A DNA stretch of 39,712 bases from Oscillospiraceae bacterium (GTDB lineage Bacteria > Bacillota > Clostridia > Oscillospirales > Ruminococcaceae), in the NCBI GenBank assembly GCA_024695445.1, contig JAILIG010000039.1:1-39712 (forward strand), in the 5' to 3' direction. Shown here piece by piece: positions 17,102-25,608 of the stretch. How positions within the stretch are numbered: the stretch's first letter is position 1; each line of letters starts with the position of its first letter. A program made the position numbers and the translations under genes. The notes beneath the pieces are model-generated. The model worked only from the letters and a program-made list of their open reading frames with translations. It did not search any database and had not been told where the DNA came from.

Positions 17102-17158
17102 GAAAAAATTTTTTTGAGATGCCGGAAACGGCGTATCTGCGCAGAAATGCCAATAAAT

Positions 17159-17248
17159 CAAACAAATGTTCCTAAAAATGCGTACAAAAACACAGTTCAC
17201 CGAAAAGTCAGAATGTACGCGGATTTCGCAGGAAAGAACATTCGTTTG
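17159..17248. repeat. Nested interrupted inverted repeat upstream of the dcw promoter
   Basis: CAAACAAATGTTC (17159-17171) and GAACATTCGTTTG (17236-17248) are inverse copies with one mismatch. Inside them GCGTACA (17180-17186) and TGTACGC (17214-17220) form a perfect second pair. The structure ends 46 bp before the -35 of the mraZ promoter; it could be a regulator site or a folded RNA. Confidence 0.5.
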
Positions 17249-17294
17249 CGCGTATTTGCTGGATTTTTGTTTGCGTGAAATTTGAAAAAAGTAC

Positions 17295-17323
17295 TTGACA
17301 TTTTCAAAGGAGTGTTGTATACT
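17295..17323 (+). promoter_or_regulatory. Sigma-A-type promoter of the dcw cluster
   Basis: A consensus TTGACA (17295-17300), 17-nt spacer and TATACT (17318-17323), about 250 nt before mraZ. It is the strongest-looking promoter in the window and the probable start of the mraZ-to-divIB transcript. Confidence 0.8.
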
Positions 17324-17329
17324 GATAGA

Positions 17330-17575
17330 GCAGGGATGGGCATGGTAACCCATGAATTGGAATCCGAGGGCATGAGAGCGGACCTTCACCCGCTCCGGGC
17401 CGCATACCGGATTCCCCTCCAAAAACAAAAACAAAAATCAAAACATCCTCCAAGATGTGCAGAACAAAGGAAAGACGAGACAGAGACAGCGCTGCCCTGC
17501 TGCATTCCGCCGTGAGCCTGCCGCTCAGCGGAATGCGCTGCGCTCTGCCGTCCGGCAGAAAGGGGGCGCGTCCGC
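17330..17575 (+). promoter_or_regulatory. Long structured 5' leader of mraZ
   Basis: About 246 nt of untranslated leader. Visible pairings are ATGGG/CCCAT (17336-17353); an 8-bp stem GGAATCCG/CGGATTCC (17359-17366 with 17408-17415) enclosing GAGCGG/CCGCTC (17376-17395); an unstructured A-rich linker (17420-17442); a 14-bp stem with a 2-nt bulge, GCATTCCGC...GCGGAATGC (17502-17536); and TCTGCC/GGCAGA (17544-17559) ending just before the GGGGG ribosome binding site. It does not match a riboswitch that I recognise. Confidence 0.5.
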
Positions 17576-18076
17576 GTGGCAAATTCCAGCTTGTCCGGCC
17601 GGTACACGGTCTTAATGGACAACCGCGGGCGCATCAGCTTTCCCGCAGCGTTCCGCGCAGCAATCGGGGAGAAGCTGTATATTTCCCCGAAGCTTTATCA
17701 GAATGTACTGGTCGTCCGTTCCGAGGCGGATTACATTGCGTACCGCGACAAGCTGCTTGCAGCGGGCGAGAAGAACGGCGACTCCGATCTGGATACAGAA
17801 GAAGACATCCGCGATTTCTGCATGATGACCGCGACGGTTGTGCCGGACAAAAACGGCAGAATCACGATCCCGGACGAGCTGGTGTCCTATGCGGGCATCA
17901 CGAGCGGCAAGGCTGCCGTGCTCGGCATCGTGGACTACGCGGAAATCTGGGATTCCGAGGAGCTCAAGGCTTACGAGGAAAAGAGAAAGGCCATCAGAGA
18001 GCGCAAACGCCGCTTAATGGAAATGGACAGAGACGCACGCTACAAAGCGCGTGAGAAAGCGGTGGACGGCGTATGA
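17576..18076 (+). CDS. mraZ: Transcriptional regulator MraZ
   Basis: MraZ is an AbrB-fold DNA-binding protein that heads dcw clusters and, in the species tested, regulates its own operon. The 166-residue protein shows the two family repeats: LSGRYTVLMDNRGRISFPAAFR (about 22 residues, N-terminal) and TVVPDKNGRITIPDELV, each with the Asp-x-x-Gly-Arg core. It is some 20 residues longer than the usual 143 because of a basic C-terminal tail (KRKAIRERKRRLMEM). Start is GTG 17576 after AAAGGGGG, and its stop overlaps the rsmH start as ATGA, so the two are coupled. Confidence 0.94.
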   Translation: MANSSLSGRYTVLMDNRGRISFPAAFRAAIGEKLYISPKLYQNVLVVRSEADYIAYRDKLLAAGEKNGDSDLDTEEDIRDFCMMTATVVPDKNGRITIPDELVSYAGITSGKAAVLGIVDYAEIWDSEELKAYEEKRKAIRERKRRLMEMDRDARYKAREKAVDGV

Positions 18077-19005
18077 CGGGCGGGCAGTATCATCTGCCGG
18101 TCATGCTCGGTGAGGTGCTCGAAGACCTGAATATCCGACCCGACGGCATTTATCTGGACGGCACGGCGGGCGGCGGCGGTCACTCCTTTGAGATTGCGCG
18201 CCGGCTGACCGGCGGCGGACACCTCTTTGCAATGGATCAGGATCCCGACGCCGTCGCAGAGGCGTCAAAACGGCTCAGCGGCCTGCCGGCAACGGTAATT
18301 CACGCGAATTTCACCTCGCTGAAATCCGTGCTCGATGCAAACGGTACCGGCGCGGACGGCATTCTGCTCGACCTCGGCGTCAGCAGCCACGAGCTCGATG
18401 AAGATGCACGCGGCTTTTCCTATCACCGGGACGCCCCGCTCGATATGCGGATGTCCCAGCAGGGGAGAACGGCGGCCGATCTCGTCAACACACTGGAAGA
18501 AAACGCGCTGGCGGAGATCATTTTCCGCTACGGCGAAGAGAAATACGCCCGCAGCATTGCCGCAAAGATCGCGGCGGCAAGGGCGGAAAAACCGATTGAA
18601 ACCACGCTGGAGCTTGCAGAGCTGATCCGGCTCGCCGTCCCCGCAAAGGCCAGACGGGACAAGCATCCGGCGCGAAAGACCTTTCAGGCGCTGCGCATCG
18701 CGGTCAATGACGAGCTGAACTGTCTCGGCATTGCACTCGAAGAAGCGTTCGCCGCCCTGAAGCCGCACGGCAGACTGGTCATCCTGACCTTCCACAGCCT
18801 CGAAGACAGAATGGTCAAGCAGGCGTTTGCGAAATGGTGTACGGGCTGTACCTGCCCGCCGTCGTTCCCGGTCTGCGTCTGCGGACAGAAGGCAGAGGGA
18901 TTTCTGCCGCATAAGAAGCCGATCACAGCTTCGGCGCAGGAGCTCTCGGAGAATCCGAGAAGCCGCAGTGCCAAGCTGAGATGCATAGAGAAAGCTGAGA
19001 CCTGA
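18073..19005 (+). CDS. rsmH: 16S rRNA (cytosine1402-N4)-methyltransferase
   Basis: RsmH (MraW) methylates N4 of C1402 in the ribosomal P site using S-adenosylmethionine. The 310-residue protein starts MTGGQYHLPVMLGEVLEDL; the SAM-binding motif is YLDGTAGGGGHS, followed by MDQDPDA, the conserved LLDLGVSSHELDEDARGFS, and near the end LTFHSLEDRMVKQAF. Standard length and motifs. Its start overlaps the mraZ stop by 4 nt; a 130-nt A-rich spacer follows before the next gene. Confidence 0.97.
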   Translation: MTGGQYHLPVMLGEVLEDLNIRPDGIYLDGTAGGGGHSFEIARRLTGGGHLFAMDQDPDAVAEASKRLSGLPATVIHANFTSLKSVLDANGTGADGILLDLGVSSHELDEDARGFSYHRDAPLDMRMSQQGRTAADLVNTLEENALAEIIFRYGEEKYARSIAAKIAAARAEKPIETTLELAELIRLAVPAKARRDKHPARKTFQALRIAVNDELNCLGIALEEAFAALKPHGRLVILTFHSLEDRMVKQAFAKWCTGCTCPPSFPVCVCGQKAEGFLPHKKPITASAQELSENPRSRSAKLRCIEKAET

Positions 19006-19135
19006 TAAACAAAACGAACAAAGAACAAAAGACAACCGGCAAAACGAGTGTGCGGTGCGGCAGTTCGGCGGGCAGAAAAACAAAACGCCTGCCGGACGCT
19101 GCGGACACGGTGCTGCGGAAAGGAGGGCGTGACCG

Positions 19136-20278
19136 GTGCTGGAGGAATATGTCAGACCGATTTCCCGTGATGCACTGCTGACCGATGAGGAACGGCGGCG
19201 CATGACGGAAGAGAATCACCGCCGGGCAAGAGCCGGCAGACCGGCAGAGCCCGAAGTGCTTTCTGCGGAGCCAGAACCGCGGATGTGGGACACCGTGCGC
19301 GAAAAGACACGGTTTGCCAGACGCAGCAACCGGAGCGAATTTGCCTTCCGGACGGCAGCCGCGGACGATACCGCCGGCGCCTTTGCGGCGTATGAAGAAG
19401 GCTCTGAGCGCAAGCGTGCACAGGACCGCAGAAGAATGTCAGAACAGAACCGCATTGCGGCACATTATTGTGCAGAGGAGCAGCCCGTGCGGAGAGAGCC
19501 GCGCTACCGCGTCCCGACCGATGAGGAGCTGATTGCGGAGCTCCGCGCCAAAAAGGCGGAGGAGCAGCAGGATACGGAGAAGGCGCGCATCCGGCGGATG
19601 CAGCAGAGCAGCGCAAACCGGAGCCGTGCGGATTCCGGTTCGTCCGGAGGGGGCGGGGGATACTATCCGCCGCTTGCCATGCACAGCGCATCGCCGTTCC
19701 CGTATGTATCGGGAAGCAGCGCGATTGCCGTGAACACGGAAACGGAACGGCAGGAGCAGCAGGAGCGGGAGGTTGTCCGTCCTGCGGTCCGGCAGCCCGA
19801 ACCGGAGCGGCAGACGGCTGATCTGCCGGAGGCGGCAGAAAATTCAGACCGGAAGAGAGCCGTTCGCGGCGGGAGGTTTTCGTTGGCAAGGAGAGTAAGA
19901 ATCTATCCGAAGCGCATGAATGCAGTCCGCATCATTCTGATCGGTGCCGTTGCCGTTGCATTGCTCGGCATGGTCATCTACGGCAGAGTGCAGACGAACG
20001 AGCTGTATACCGAGATTTCGGCGCTGAAGGCGCAGTATGACGATATCGAAGCCAGAAATGTCAGTATGCGTTCCGAGATGGAAGGCAAGATGACGGTCAA
20101 GAACATCGAGGAGTACGCGGCGGATGTGCTGAAGCTGCGGCCTCTGGACAAATCGCAGATTCAGTACATTCAGATTCAGACCGAGGACGAGGTCACGGTG
20201 ACCGAGCCCGAAAGCAACTGGGTTGTGGGCCTGAAGGACTTTTTCTCGGATATCTGGAATTTCCTGCGCGGTGCATGA
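19136..20278 (+). CDS. FtsL/DivIC-like division protein with long N-terminal extension
   Basis: A 380-residue single-pass protein in the ftsL position. The C-terminal third is FtsL-like: one membrane helix (about 262-282), then a short coiled coil (NELYTEISALKAQYDDIEAR) and a conserved-looking tail (IEEYAADVLKLRPLDKSQIQYI) typical of the FtsL/DivIC family. The first 260 residues are cytoplasmic and low-complexity, rich in Arg, Glu, Gln and Ala, with GSSGGGGGYYPP at about 168-179 and a basic cluster just before the membrane. Normal FtsL proteins are about 100-120 residues with a short tail. GTG start after AGGAGGG. The FtsL role is inferred from topology and position. Confidence 0.8.
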   Translation: MLEEYVRPISRDALLTDEERRRMTEENHRRARAGRPAEPEVLSAEPEPRMWDTVREKTRFARRSNRSEFAFRTAAADDTAGAFAAYEEGSERKRAQDRRRMSEQNRIAAHYCAEEQPVRREPRYRVPTDEELIAELRAKKAEEQQDTEKARIRRMQQSSANRSRADSGSSGGGGGYYPPLAMHSASPFPYVSGSSAIAVNTETERQEQQEREVVRPAVRQPEPERQTADLPEAAENSDRKRAVRGGRFSLARRVRIYPKRMNAVRIILIGAVAVALLGMVIYGRVQTNELYTEISALKAQYDDIEARNVSMRSEMEGKMTVKNIEEYAADVLKLRPLDKSQIQYIQIQTEDEVTVTEPESNWVVGLKDFFSDIWNFLRGA

Positions 20279-20592
20279 CATAGGATACAAAGAGAGATCC
20301 CGGAAGCCGTGCAGCGGAACAATATAAAAAGAAACAGTCGGCAGAAGAAAATAAAATGCCGGTCAAAAAATGTGGAGAACAAAAGAAGAGCTGAATACAT
20401 CTGCGGCAATCACCGCTGCCCGCCGGCGCGTCCCGGCGGGGGCGATGTGCTGCCCGTCAGATGTCCGCGCAGACCGCTGCAAGGCGGCGCGTGCGGCAGC
20501 GAAAGCGGGCGGGAGACAGAAATCTCACGCCCTTCATTTTTGTCCGGATGCGAAAGACAGAGCGTTTGCATCCGCGGGAAAGGAGCAGTGTC
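20279..20592 (+). promoter_or_regulatory. Structured spacer before the division PBP
   Basis: A 314-nt gap without a supported gene; the PBP frame is open through part of it. It begins A-rich (20320-20395). It contains a GC-rich 8-bp stem CCCGCCGG/CCGGCGGG (20419-20440) and a 10-bp stem with one G-U pair, CGGATGCGAA/TTTGCATCCG (20545-20574), that ends 2 nt before the GGGAAAGGAG ribosome binding site. No convincing promoter was seen. Possible translational control element. Confidence 0.4.
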
Positions 20593-23037
20593 ATGCCGGA
20601 AAGACCGGAGCGCAGGGCGGGCGGAATCAGCCGTCTGCGCGCATCCCGAAACCAGACATGGAAGCGCGGAAGGCGCGCTGCGGGCGCAAAGCCGTCCGTC
20701 AGCATGAAAAAGCGTGCGAATGCCGTGATTTTGTCCGCGCTGTTTGTTGCGGCGGCCGCACTGAGCGTCAATCTGTTCAAGATCATGATCGTCGATCACG
20801 ACATCTACATTGAGCGTGCAAATTCCCGTCAGTTTGATTCGATCACACTGCCGGCGGCACGCGGTTCCATTTATGATGCAACCGGCACCGTGCTCGCGCA
20901 GAGCGCAACGGTGTACCGGATCTTTGTCGATCCGGGCCTGTTCCGGCGCGAAATGGCGTCGATTGAGGAGCGGAACGAAAAGCTTGCAATGGAGGCGGCC
21001 GGCAAGGTCGGCGAGGACGGCCTGCCGGTGACGCCCGATCTGGTCAACACCGAGGAGCTGCGCCGGGACCTGACTGTTTTCCTCGCGGAACAGCTTGAGA
21101 TTCCGGAGGAGAAGGTCACGGAGGCGCTCGACAAGAAGGACAGCCGGTTTGTCGTGCTGAAGCCGAAGGTGGAAAAGAGCCGCGCCGACCGGATCATGGA
21201 CTATGTGAGCCACATCCAGAAGACGGGCAGCTCCCGCAAGATCTCGCTGGAATCCATCAGCCGGCAGTCCGATACCAAGCGCTATTATCCGCAGAACGAG
21301 CTTGCGGCATCCGTCATCGGCTTTCTGAACAACGACGGTCGGGGCGTTTACGGCATCGAGTCATACTATGAAAGCAATCTTTCGGGCATAGACGGAAAGA
21401 CGGTCACGGCAGTCGATGCCAACGGCAATGAAATGCCCTACCGCTACTCCAAGACCTATCCCGCACAGGACGGCGACGATGTCTATGTCACGATTGACAT
21501 GACGCTCCAGACCTATCTGGAAAACGCAATCACGGACATGGTGGACACCTTCCAGGTCGCAAACCGTGCCTGCGGCATCATTCTGGATGCCAAGACCGGT
21601 GCGGTGCGCGCAATGGCGTCAGTGCGCGGCTTTGATCCGAACGATCCGAATACGATCTACGATCAGGTGACACAGTCGCAGATCATGCTGCTGCCGGAGG
21701 GCAGCGAGCGCGACAAGGCGGTTGCGACGGCGCGTGAGACGCAGTGGCGCAACAAATGCGTGACGGAGACCTATATTCCGGGCTCGGTCTTTAAGGTGTT
21801 CACGGCGTCGAGCGGCCTCGAGGAAAATGCGATTACCTATCAGGATCACTTCAACTGCACCGGCGAATACCCGATGGCGGGCAAACCGGAGCCTTTCCAC
21901 TGCTGGAAGCGCAGAGGCCACGGCATCGAAACCTTTGAGGAGATCCTCACGAATTCCTGCAACCCGGCGTTTATCAGCATCGGCCTCAAGCTCGGTGCGG
22001 AGAAGTTCTGCCGGTATTTCGAGGCGTTCGGCCTGACGGAAAAGACCGGCATCGACCTGCCGGGCGAGACCTCCTCGGTCTATATCCCCGCCAGCCGGAT
22101 GGGCGATATCGAGCTTGCATCGAGCTCCTTCGGACAGACCAACTCGCTGAGCCCGATCGAAATGGTTACGGGCTACGCGGCGGTCGTCAACGGCGGCTAT
22201 CTGCTTCAGCCGTATGTGGTCAGCAAGATCGTCGATAAGGACGGCAATGTCGTGCAGTCGAACGAAAAGACGATCCGCAGACAGGTGATCTCCGAGGAGA
22301 CCTCCGCGGAGATGCGCCGCGCACTGCAGGCGGTTGTCGAGAACAACGGCGGCAGCAATGCGTACATCAAGGGCTACAAGATCGGCGGCAAGTCCGGCAC
22401 GGCCCAGAAGGTCGTCAAGGGCGTCAGCGAGCGGGACTGGGAATATGTCGCGTCCTACTGCTGCTTTGCGCCGGCGGACGATCCGGAAATCGTCATGCTG
22501 ATTATGGCGGACGAACCGAACCGCAAAATTGACTACTACGGCTCGTCGGTTGTCGTGCCGTACTCCCGTTCCGTGCTGGAAAAAGCGCTGCCGTATCTCG
22601 GATACTATCCGGAATACACGGCGGAGGAGCAGGCGAAGCTCGATGTGACGGTCCCGCTGCTGATTGATGTCAGCGTAGAGGATGCGAAGTCGCGTCTGGC
22701 CGAGCTGGGACTCAAGTGCGAGGTCGTGGGCGACGGCGGCGAGGTCAACAAGCAGGCGCCGATCACGGGCTCTGTGGTTTCCAAGGGCAGCACTGTGCTG
22801 CTGTATACCGGAAGTGCCGTGCAGGAGCAGCAGGTGATCGTGCCGTATGTCGTCGGCAAGAAGATGTCTGAGGTCAACGACCAGCTCGCCGCAGCCGGCA
22901 TCAACTATGTTGCGAAGGGCGCGGCGGCAGAGCGGAAGGATGTCAAGGTGCTGCTGCAAAGTATTCCGGCGGGTACGACCGTGGACAAATGGACGGTCAT
23001 CAGCCTCGACCTCGGAACATCGGATGAATCGGGCTGA
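20593..23037 (+). CDS. Class B penicillin-binding protein with two PASTA domains (FtsI/SpoVD-like)
   Basis: Transpeptidase that crosslinks septal or spore-cortex peptidoglycan. With ATG 20593 (7 nt after AAAGGAG) it has 814 residues: basic N-terminus, membrane helix at about 43-65, dimerisation domain, transpeptidase domain with active Ser398 in SVFK, SCN at 455-457 and KSGTA at 600-604, then PASTA repeats at about 685-742 and 750-810. An upstream ATG at 20461 would add 44 residues lacking family character and run through the ribosome binding site. Two C-terminal PASTA repeats make it closer to SpoVD or PBP2x than to E. coli FtsI. As the only class B PBP in the cluster it probably serves division; a sporulation role is possible. 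Confidence 0.93.
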   Translation: MPERPERRAGGISRLRASRNQTWKRGRRAAGAKPSVSMKKRANAVILSALFVAAAALSVNLFKIMIVDHDIYIERANSRQFDSITLPAARGSIYDATGTVLAQSATVYRIFVDPGLFRREMASIEERNEKLAMEAAGKVGEDGLPVTPDLVNTEELRRDLTVFLAEQLEIPEEKVTEALDKKDSRFVVLKPKVEKSRADRIMDYVSHIQKTGSSRKISLESISRQSDTKRYYPQNELAASVIGFLNNDGRGVYGIESYYESNLSGIDGKTVTAVDANGNEMPYRYSKTYPAQDGDDVYVTIDMTLQTYLENAITDMVDTFQVANRACGIILDAKTGAVRAMASVRGFDPNDPNTIYDQVTQSQIMLLPEGSERDKAVATARETQWRNKCVTETYIPGSVFKVFTASSGLEENAITYQDHFNCTGEYPMAGKPEPFHCWKRRGHGIETFEEILTNSCNPAFISIGLKLGAEKFCRYFEAFGLTEKTGIDLPGETSSVYIPASRMGDIELASSSFGQTNSLSPIEMVTGYAAVVNGGYLLQPYVVSKIVDKDGNVVQSNEKTIRRQVISEETSAEMRRALQAVVENNGGSNAYIKGYKIGGKSGTAQKVVKGVSERDWEYVASYCCFAPADDPEIVMLIMADEPNRKIDYYGSSVVVPYSRSVLEKALPYLGYYPEYTAEEQAKLDVTVPLLIDVSVEDAKSRLAELGLKCEVVGDGGEVNKQAPITGSVVSKGSTVLLYTGSAVQEQQVIVPYVVGKKMSEVNDQLAAAGINYVAKGAAAERKDVKVLLQSIPAGTTVDKWTVISLDLGTSDESG

Positions 23038-23063
23038 TCCGCTGCCTGACAAAGGGGTGTAAT

Positions 23064-24521
23064 ATGAAATTATACAAGATTCTGGAGAGTTTGTCAAGTC
23101 GTTTGCCGGACTGTGAAATCACCGGCATCACCGACAATACCGAAAAGCTGGCGGAGGGCATGATTTTCGTCTGCATCAAAGGCTTCCGCCGCGATGCGCA
23201 CGAATTTGCGGCAAAAGCGCTCGAACAGGGTGCGGCGCTGGTGATCGTCGAGCGGGACATGGGGCTCGGCGACCGGCAGCTTATCGTGGAGAACACGAGA
23301 AAAGCCCTCGGTGACTTCTTTGCGGCATGGTACGGGCATCCGGAGCGGGAGATGCGCCTGATCGGCGTCACCGGCACCAACGGCAAGACGACGACGACCA
23401 CGCTCATCAAGGAGATGCTGTGCAGGGCGGGCCGGAAGGTCGGCCTGATCGGCACCGTGCAGTATGAGATCGGCGACGAGGTGATCCCCTCGCCGAACAC
23501 CACGCCGGTTCCGGAGGAATTTTACGGTCTGCTCCGCCGCATGGCGGATGCGGGCTGTCAGGATGTCGTCATGGAGGTCTCGTCCTTCGGGCTCGATCAG
23601 TACCGCATCGGACCGGCACATTTCGCCGCCGCAGTCTTTACGAACCTGACGCAGGATCACCTCGACATTCACGGCAGCATGGAGAACTACTATCTCGCCA
23701 AGAAAAAGCTCTTTGACCGCTGCGATTTCGCGCTGATCAACGGCAATGACGCCTACGGCCGCCGGCTGTATGACGAAATCACCTGCGAGAAGGCGACTTA
23801 CGGTATCGCGCCGGAGGAGGGCGGCAGCTTTGACGCCATGGCATCGGAGATTTCGCTCAGCACGGAGGGGACAAAGTTCCGCCTGAAGCTGTTTGCGATC
23901 ATCATGCCGGTGTCGATGCGGATGACCGGCCTGTTCAATGTCAGCAATGCGGTTGCGGCGCTGGCGGTCGGCAAGCGCCTCGGCGTTCCGGTTGCGGTGA
24001 TGACGGAGCTGCTGCTTGATTACGCCGGTGTCCGCGGCAGATGTGAGATCATCCCGACGGCGCTGGACTTCACGGTTGTCTGTGACTACGCCCACACGCC
24101 GGATGCGGTCGAAAAAATCCTGTCGAGCCTTCGAGCCTGCACGGTCGGCCGGCTGATCTGCCTGTTCGGCTGCGGCGGAAACCGCGACGCGGCAAAGCGT
24201 CCGAAGATGGCGCGGGCAGCGGCAAAATACGCCGATCTGCTGGTCGTGACCTCGGACAATCCCCGCGACGAGGATCCGCTTGCGATCATCGGCGAGATCC
24301 TGACGGGACTGGAGGACACGGCGGTGCCGTATCAGACGGAGCCGGACCGTGCCGAAGCGATCTACCTTGCGATGAAGCAGGCCAGGACCGGCGATGTGGT
24401 CGTGCTCTGCGGCAAGGGGCATGAGGATTATCAGATCATTGCAAACAATGTGCATCTGCACATGGACGAGCGGGAGCTGGTCGCAGATGCGGCAAAGCGC
24501 ATCTTTGCAGAGCGCGCCTGA
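23064..24521 (+). CDS. murE: UDP-MurNAc-tripeptide synthetase, meso-diaminopimelate type
   Basis: MurE adds the third amino acid to UDP-MurNAc-L-Ala-D-Glu with ATP. The 485-residue protein has the UDP-binding N-terminal domain (GMIFVCIKGFRRDAHEF), the P-loop GVTGTNGKTTTTT, the Mur-ligase MEVSSFGLDQYR and LTQDHLDIHGSMENY, and the substrate-selecting motif SDNPRDEDP. DNPR is the signature of ligases that use meso-diaminopimelate, so the wall is likely of that type. ATG start 26 nt after the PBP stop, behind AAAGGGG. murF does not follow. Confidence 0.96.
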   Translation: MKLYKILESLSSRLPDCEITGITDNTEKLAEGMIFVCIKGFRRDAHEFAAKALEQGAALVIVERDMGLGDRQLIVENTRKALGDFFAAWYGHPEREMRLIGVTGTNGKTTTTTLIKEMLCRAGRKVGLIGTVQYEIGDEVIPSPNTTPVPEEFYGLLRRMADAGCQDVVMEVSSFGLDQYRIGPAHFAAAVFTNLTQDHLDIHGSMENYYLAKKKLFDRCDFALINGNDAYGRRLYDEITCEKATYGIAPEEGGSFDAMASEISLSTEGTKFRLKLFAIIMPVSMRMTGLFNVSNAVAALAVGKRLGVPVAVMTELLLDYAGVRGRCEIIPTALDFTVVCDYAHTPDAVEKILSSLRACTVGRLICLFGCGGNRDAAKRPKMARAAAKYADLLVVTSDNPRDEDPLAIIGEILTGLEDTAVPYQTEPDRAEAIYLAMKQARTGDVVVLCGKGHEDYQIIANNVHLHMDERELVADAAKRIFAERA

Positions 24522-24559
24522 GGGCGCAGACAAGCGAATCATCTGGAGGCAAACGAACT

Positions 24560-25588
24560 ATGTCAATGTGGCTGACACTGACTGCGGCAGTGACCGCGGC
24601 GGTCATCGCGGCGATCGGCGGCTTTGTGCTGATCCCGTATCTGAGAAAGATTCATTTCGGGCAGACCATTCTGGAGGAGGGCCCCGCGTGGCACAAGTCC
24701 AAGCAGGGAACCCCGATCATGGGCGGATTTCTGTTCATCGGCGGCAGCATTCTGGCGTCGGCGCTGGGCTATACGGTCTACCGGCTGTCGGGGCAGCTCG
24801 ACACGACGACGCACGAGGCTGCGGTACAGGGGCTCCGCCTGCTGACGGTCGTGCTGTTCTCGCTGCTGTATTCGCTGACGGTCGGCTTCACGGATGATTA
24901 TATCAAGGCGGTCAAGAAACAGAATCTCGGCCTGAATCCAAAGCAGAAAATTGCGGCACAGCTTGTATTGAGTACGCTGCTTCTGGGCATTCTATATCTG
25001 CTGGGCGATCACGAAACGACGGTTGACCTGATCTTTGTCAAGCTGAATTTCGGCATCTTCTACTATCCGCTGATGATCGTGTTCATCATTTACATTTCCA
25101 ACGCAGTCAACCTGACGGACGGCATCGACGGACTCTGCGGCTCGGTCACGGTCGTCTCGATGCTGGCGCTGACGATTCTATGCGCGGCGCTGCACTTCCC
25201 GGAGATGTCGCTTTATGCGATCACGATTGCGGGCGCGTGCATCGGGTTCCTTGTCTGGAACCTGCACCCTGCAAAATGCTTTATGGGCGACACGGGCTCG
25301 ATGTATCTGGGAGGTGCGCTGTCGGCCATCGGTGTGGCCTGCCGGATGCACCTGATGCTGGTTCTGGTCGGCATCGTCTATGTGCTCGATGCGCTGAGCG
25401 TCGTGGTGCAGGTGCTCTATTTCAAGTACACGAAGAAAAAGTACGGCGAAGGGCGGCGTATTTTTAAGATGTCGCCGATCCACCACCATTTTGAGCTGTG
25501 CAAGTGGAGCGAATACAGGATTGTGGCGGTATTCTCTCTGGTCGGTCTGGCCGCAGGGGCGGCAGCGGTTCTGATACAGCTCATCTGA
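24560..25588 (+). CDS. mraY: Phospho-MurNAc-pentapeptide-transferase
   Basis: MraY transfers phospho-MurNAc-pentapeptide to undecaprenyl phosphate, forming lipid I in the membrane. The 342-residue protein has about ten membrane helices and the catalytic motifs FTDDYIK, NLTDGIDGL, FMGDTGSMYLGG and PIHHHFEL in order; KQGTPIMGG near the N-terminus is also typical. Start ATG (MSMWLT) after CTGGAGG. In most relatives murD follows; here ftsW is 20 nt downstream. Confidence 0.97.
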   Translation: MSMWLTLTAAVTAAVIAAIGGFVLIPYLRKIHFGQTILEEGPAWHKSKQGTPIMGGFLFIGGSILASALGYTVYRLSGQLDTTTHEAAVQGLRLLTVVLFSLLYSLTVGFTDDYIKAVKKQNLGLNPKQKIAAQLVLSTLLLGILYLLGDHETTVDLIFVKLNFGIFYYPLMIVFIIYISNAVNLTDGIDGLCGSVTVVSMLALTILCAALHFPEMSLYAITIAGACIGFLVWNLHPAKCFMGDTGSMYLGGALSAIGVACRMHLMLVLVGIVYVLDALSVVVQVLYFKYTKKKYGEGRRIFKMSPIHHHFELCKWSEYRIVAVFSLVGLAAGAAAVLIQLI

Positions 25589-25608
25589 ACGACGATTGGA
25601 GCGATATC

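Larger units (their letters stand above)
16804..17294. other. Divergent intergenic region between two-component operon and dcw promoter
   Basis: About 490 bp with no convincing gene; a 94-codon plus-strand frame (16819-17103) has no ribosome binding site and runs through two terminator-like hairpins. Contents seen are a GCCC-N6-GGGC palindrome at 16904-16917 resembling 16777-16790, hairpins at 16962-16984 and 17075-17101 (annotated separately), and a large interrupted inverted repeat at 17159-17248. Confidence 0.5.

Noticed and set aside
16819-17103. A 94-codon plus-strand frame in the divergent intergenic region
   Set aside because: No ribosome binding site, and it reads through two terminator-like hairpins; repeated CPFM segments come from GCCC-box DNA repeats.
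18976-19135. A/C-rich spacer after rsmH and similar A-rich stretches at 17420 and 20320 as a repeat family
   Set aside because: The resemblance is compositional only, with no shared words of useful length.
21619-23097. A 492-codon minus-strand open frame
   Set aside because: Antisense shadow of the PBP transpeptidase and PASTA region; Arg/His/Asp-rich composition typical of a mirrored frame and no ribosome binding site.
23094-24542. A 482-codon minus-strand open frame
   Set aside because: Covers murE exactly in antisense; murE has all catalytic motifs, so this is a shadow.
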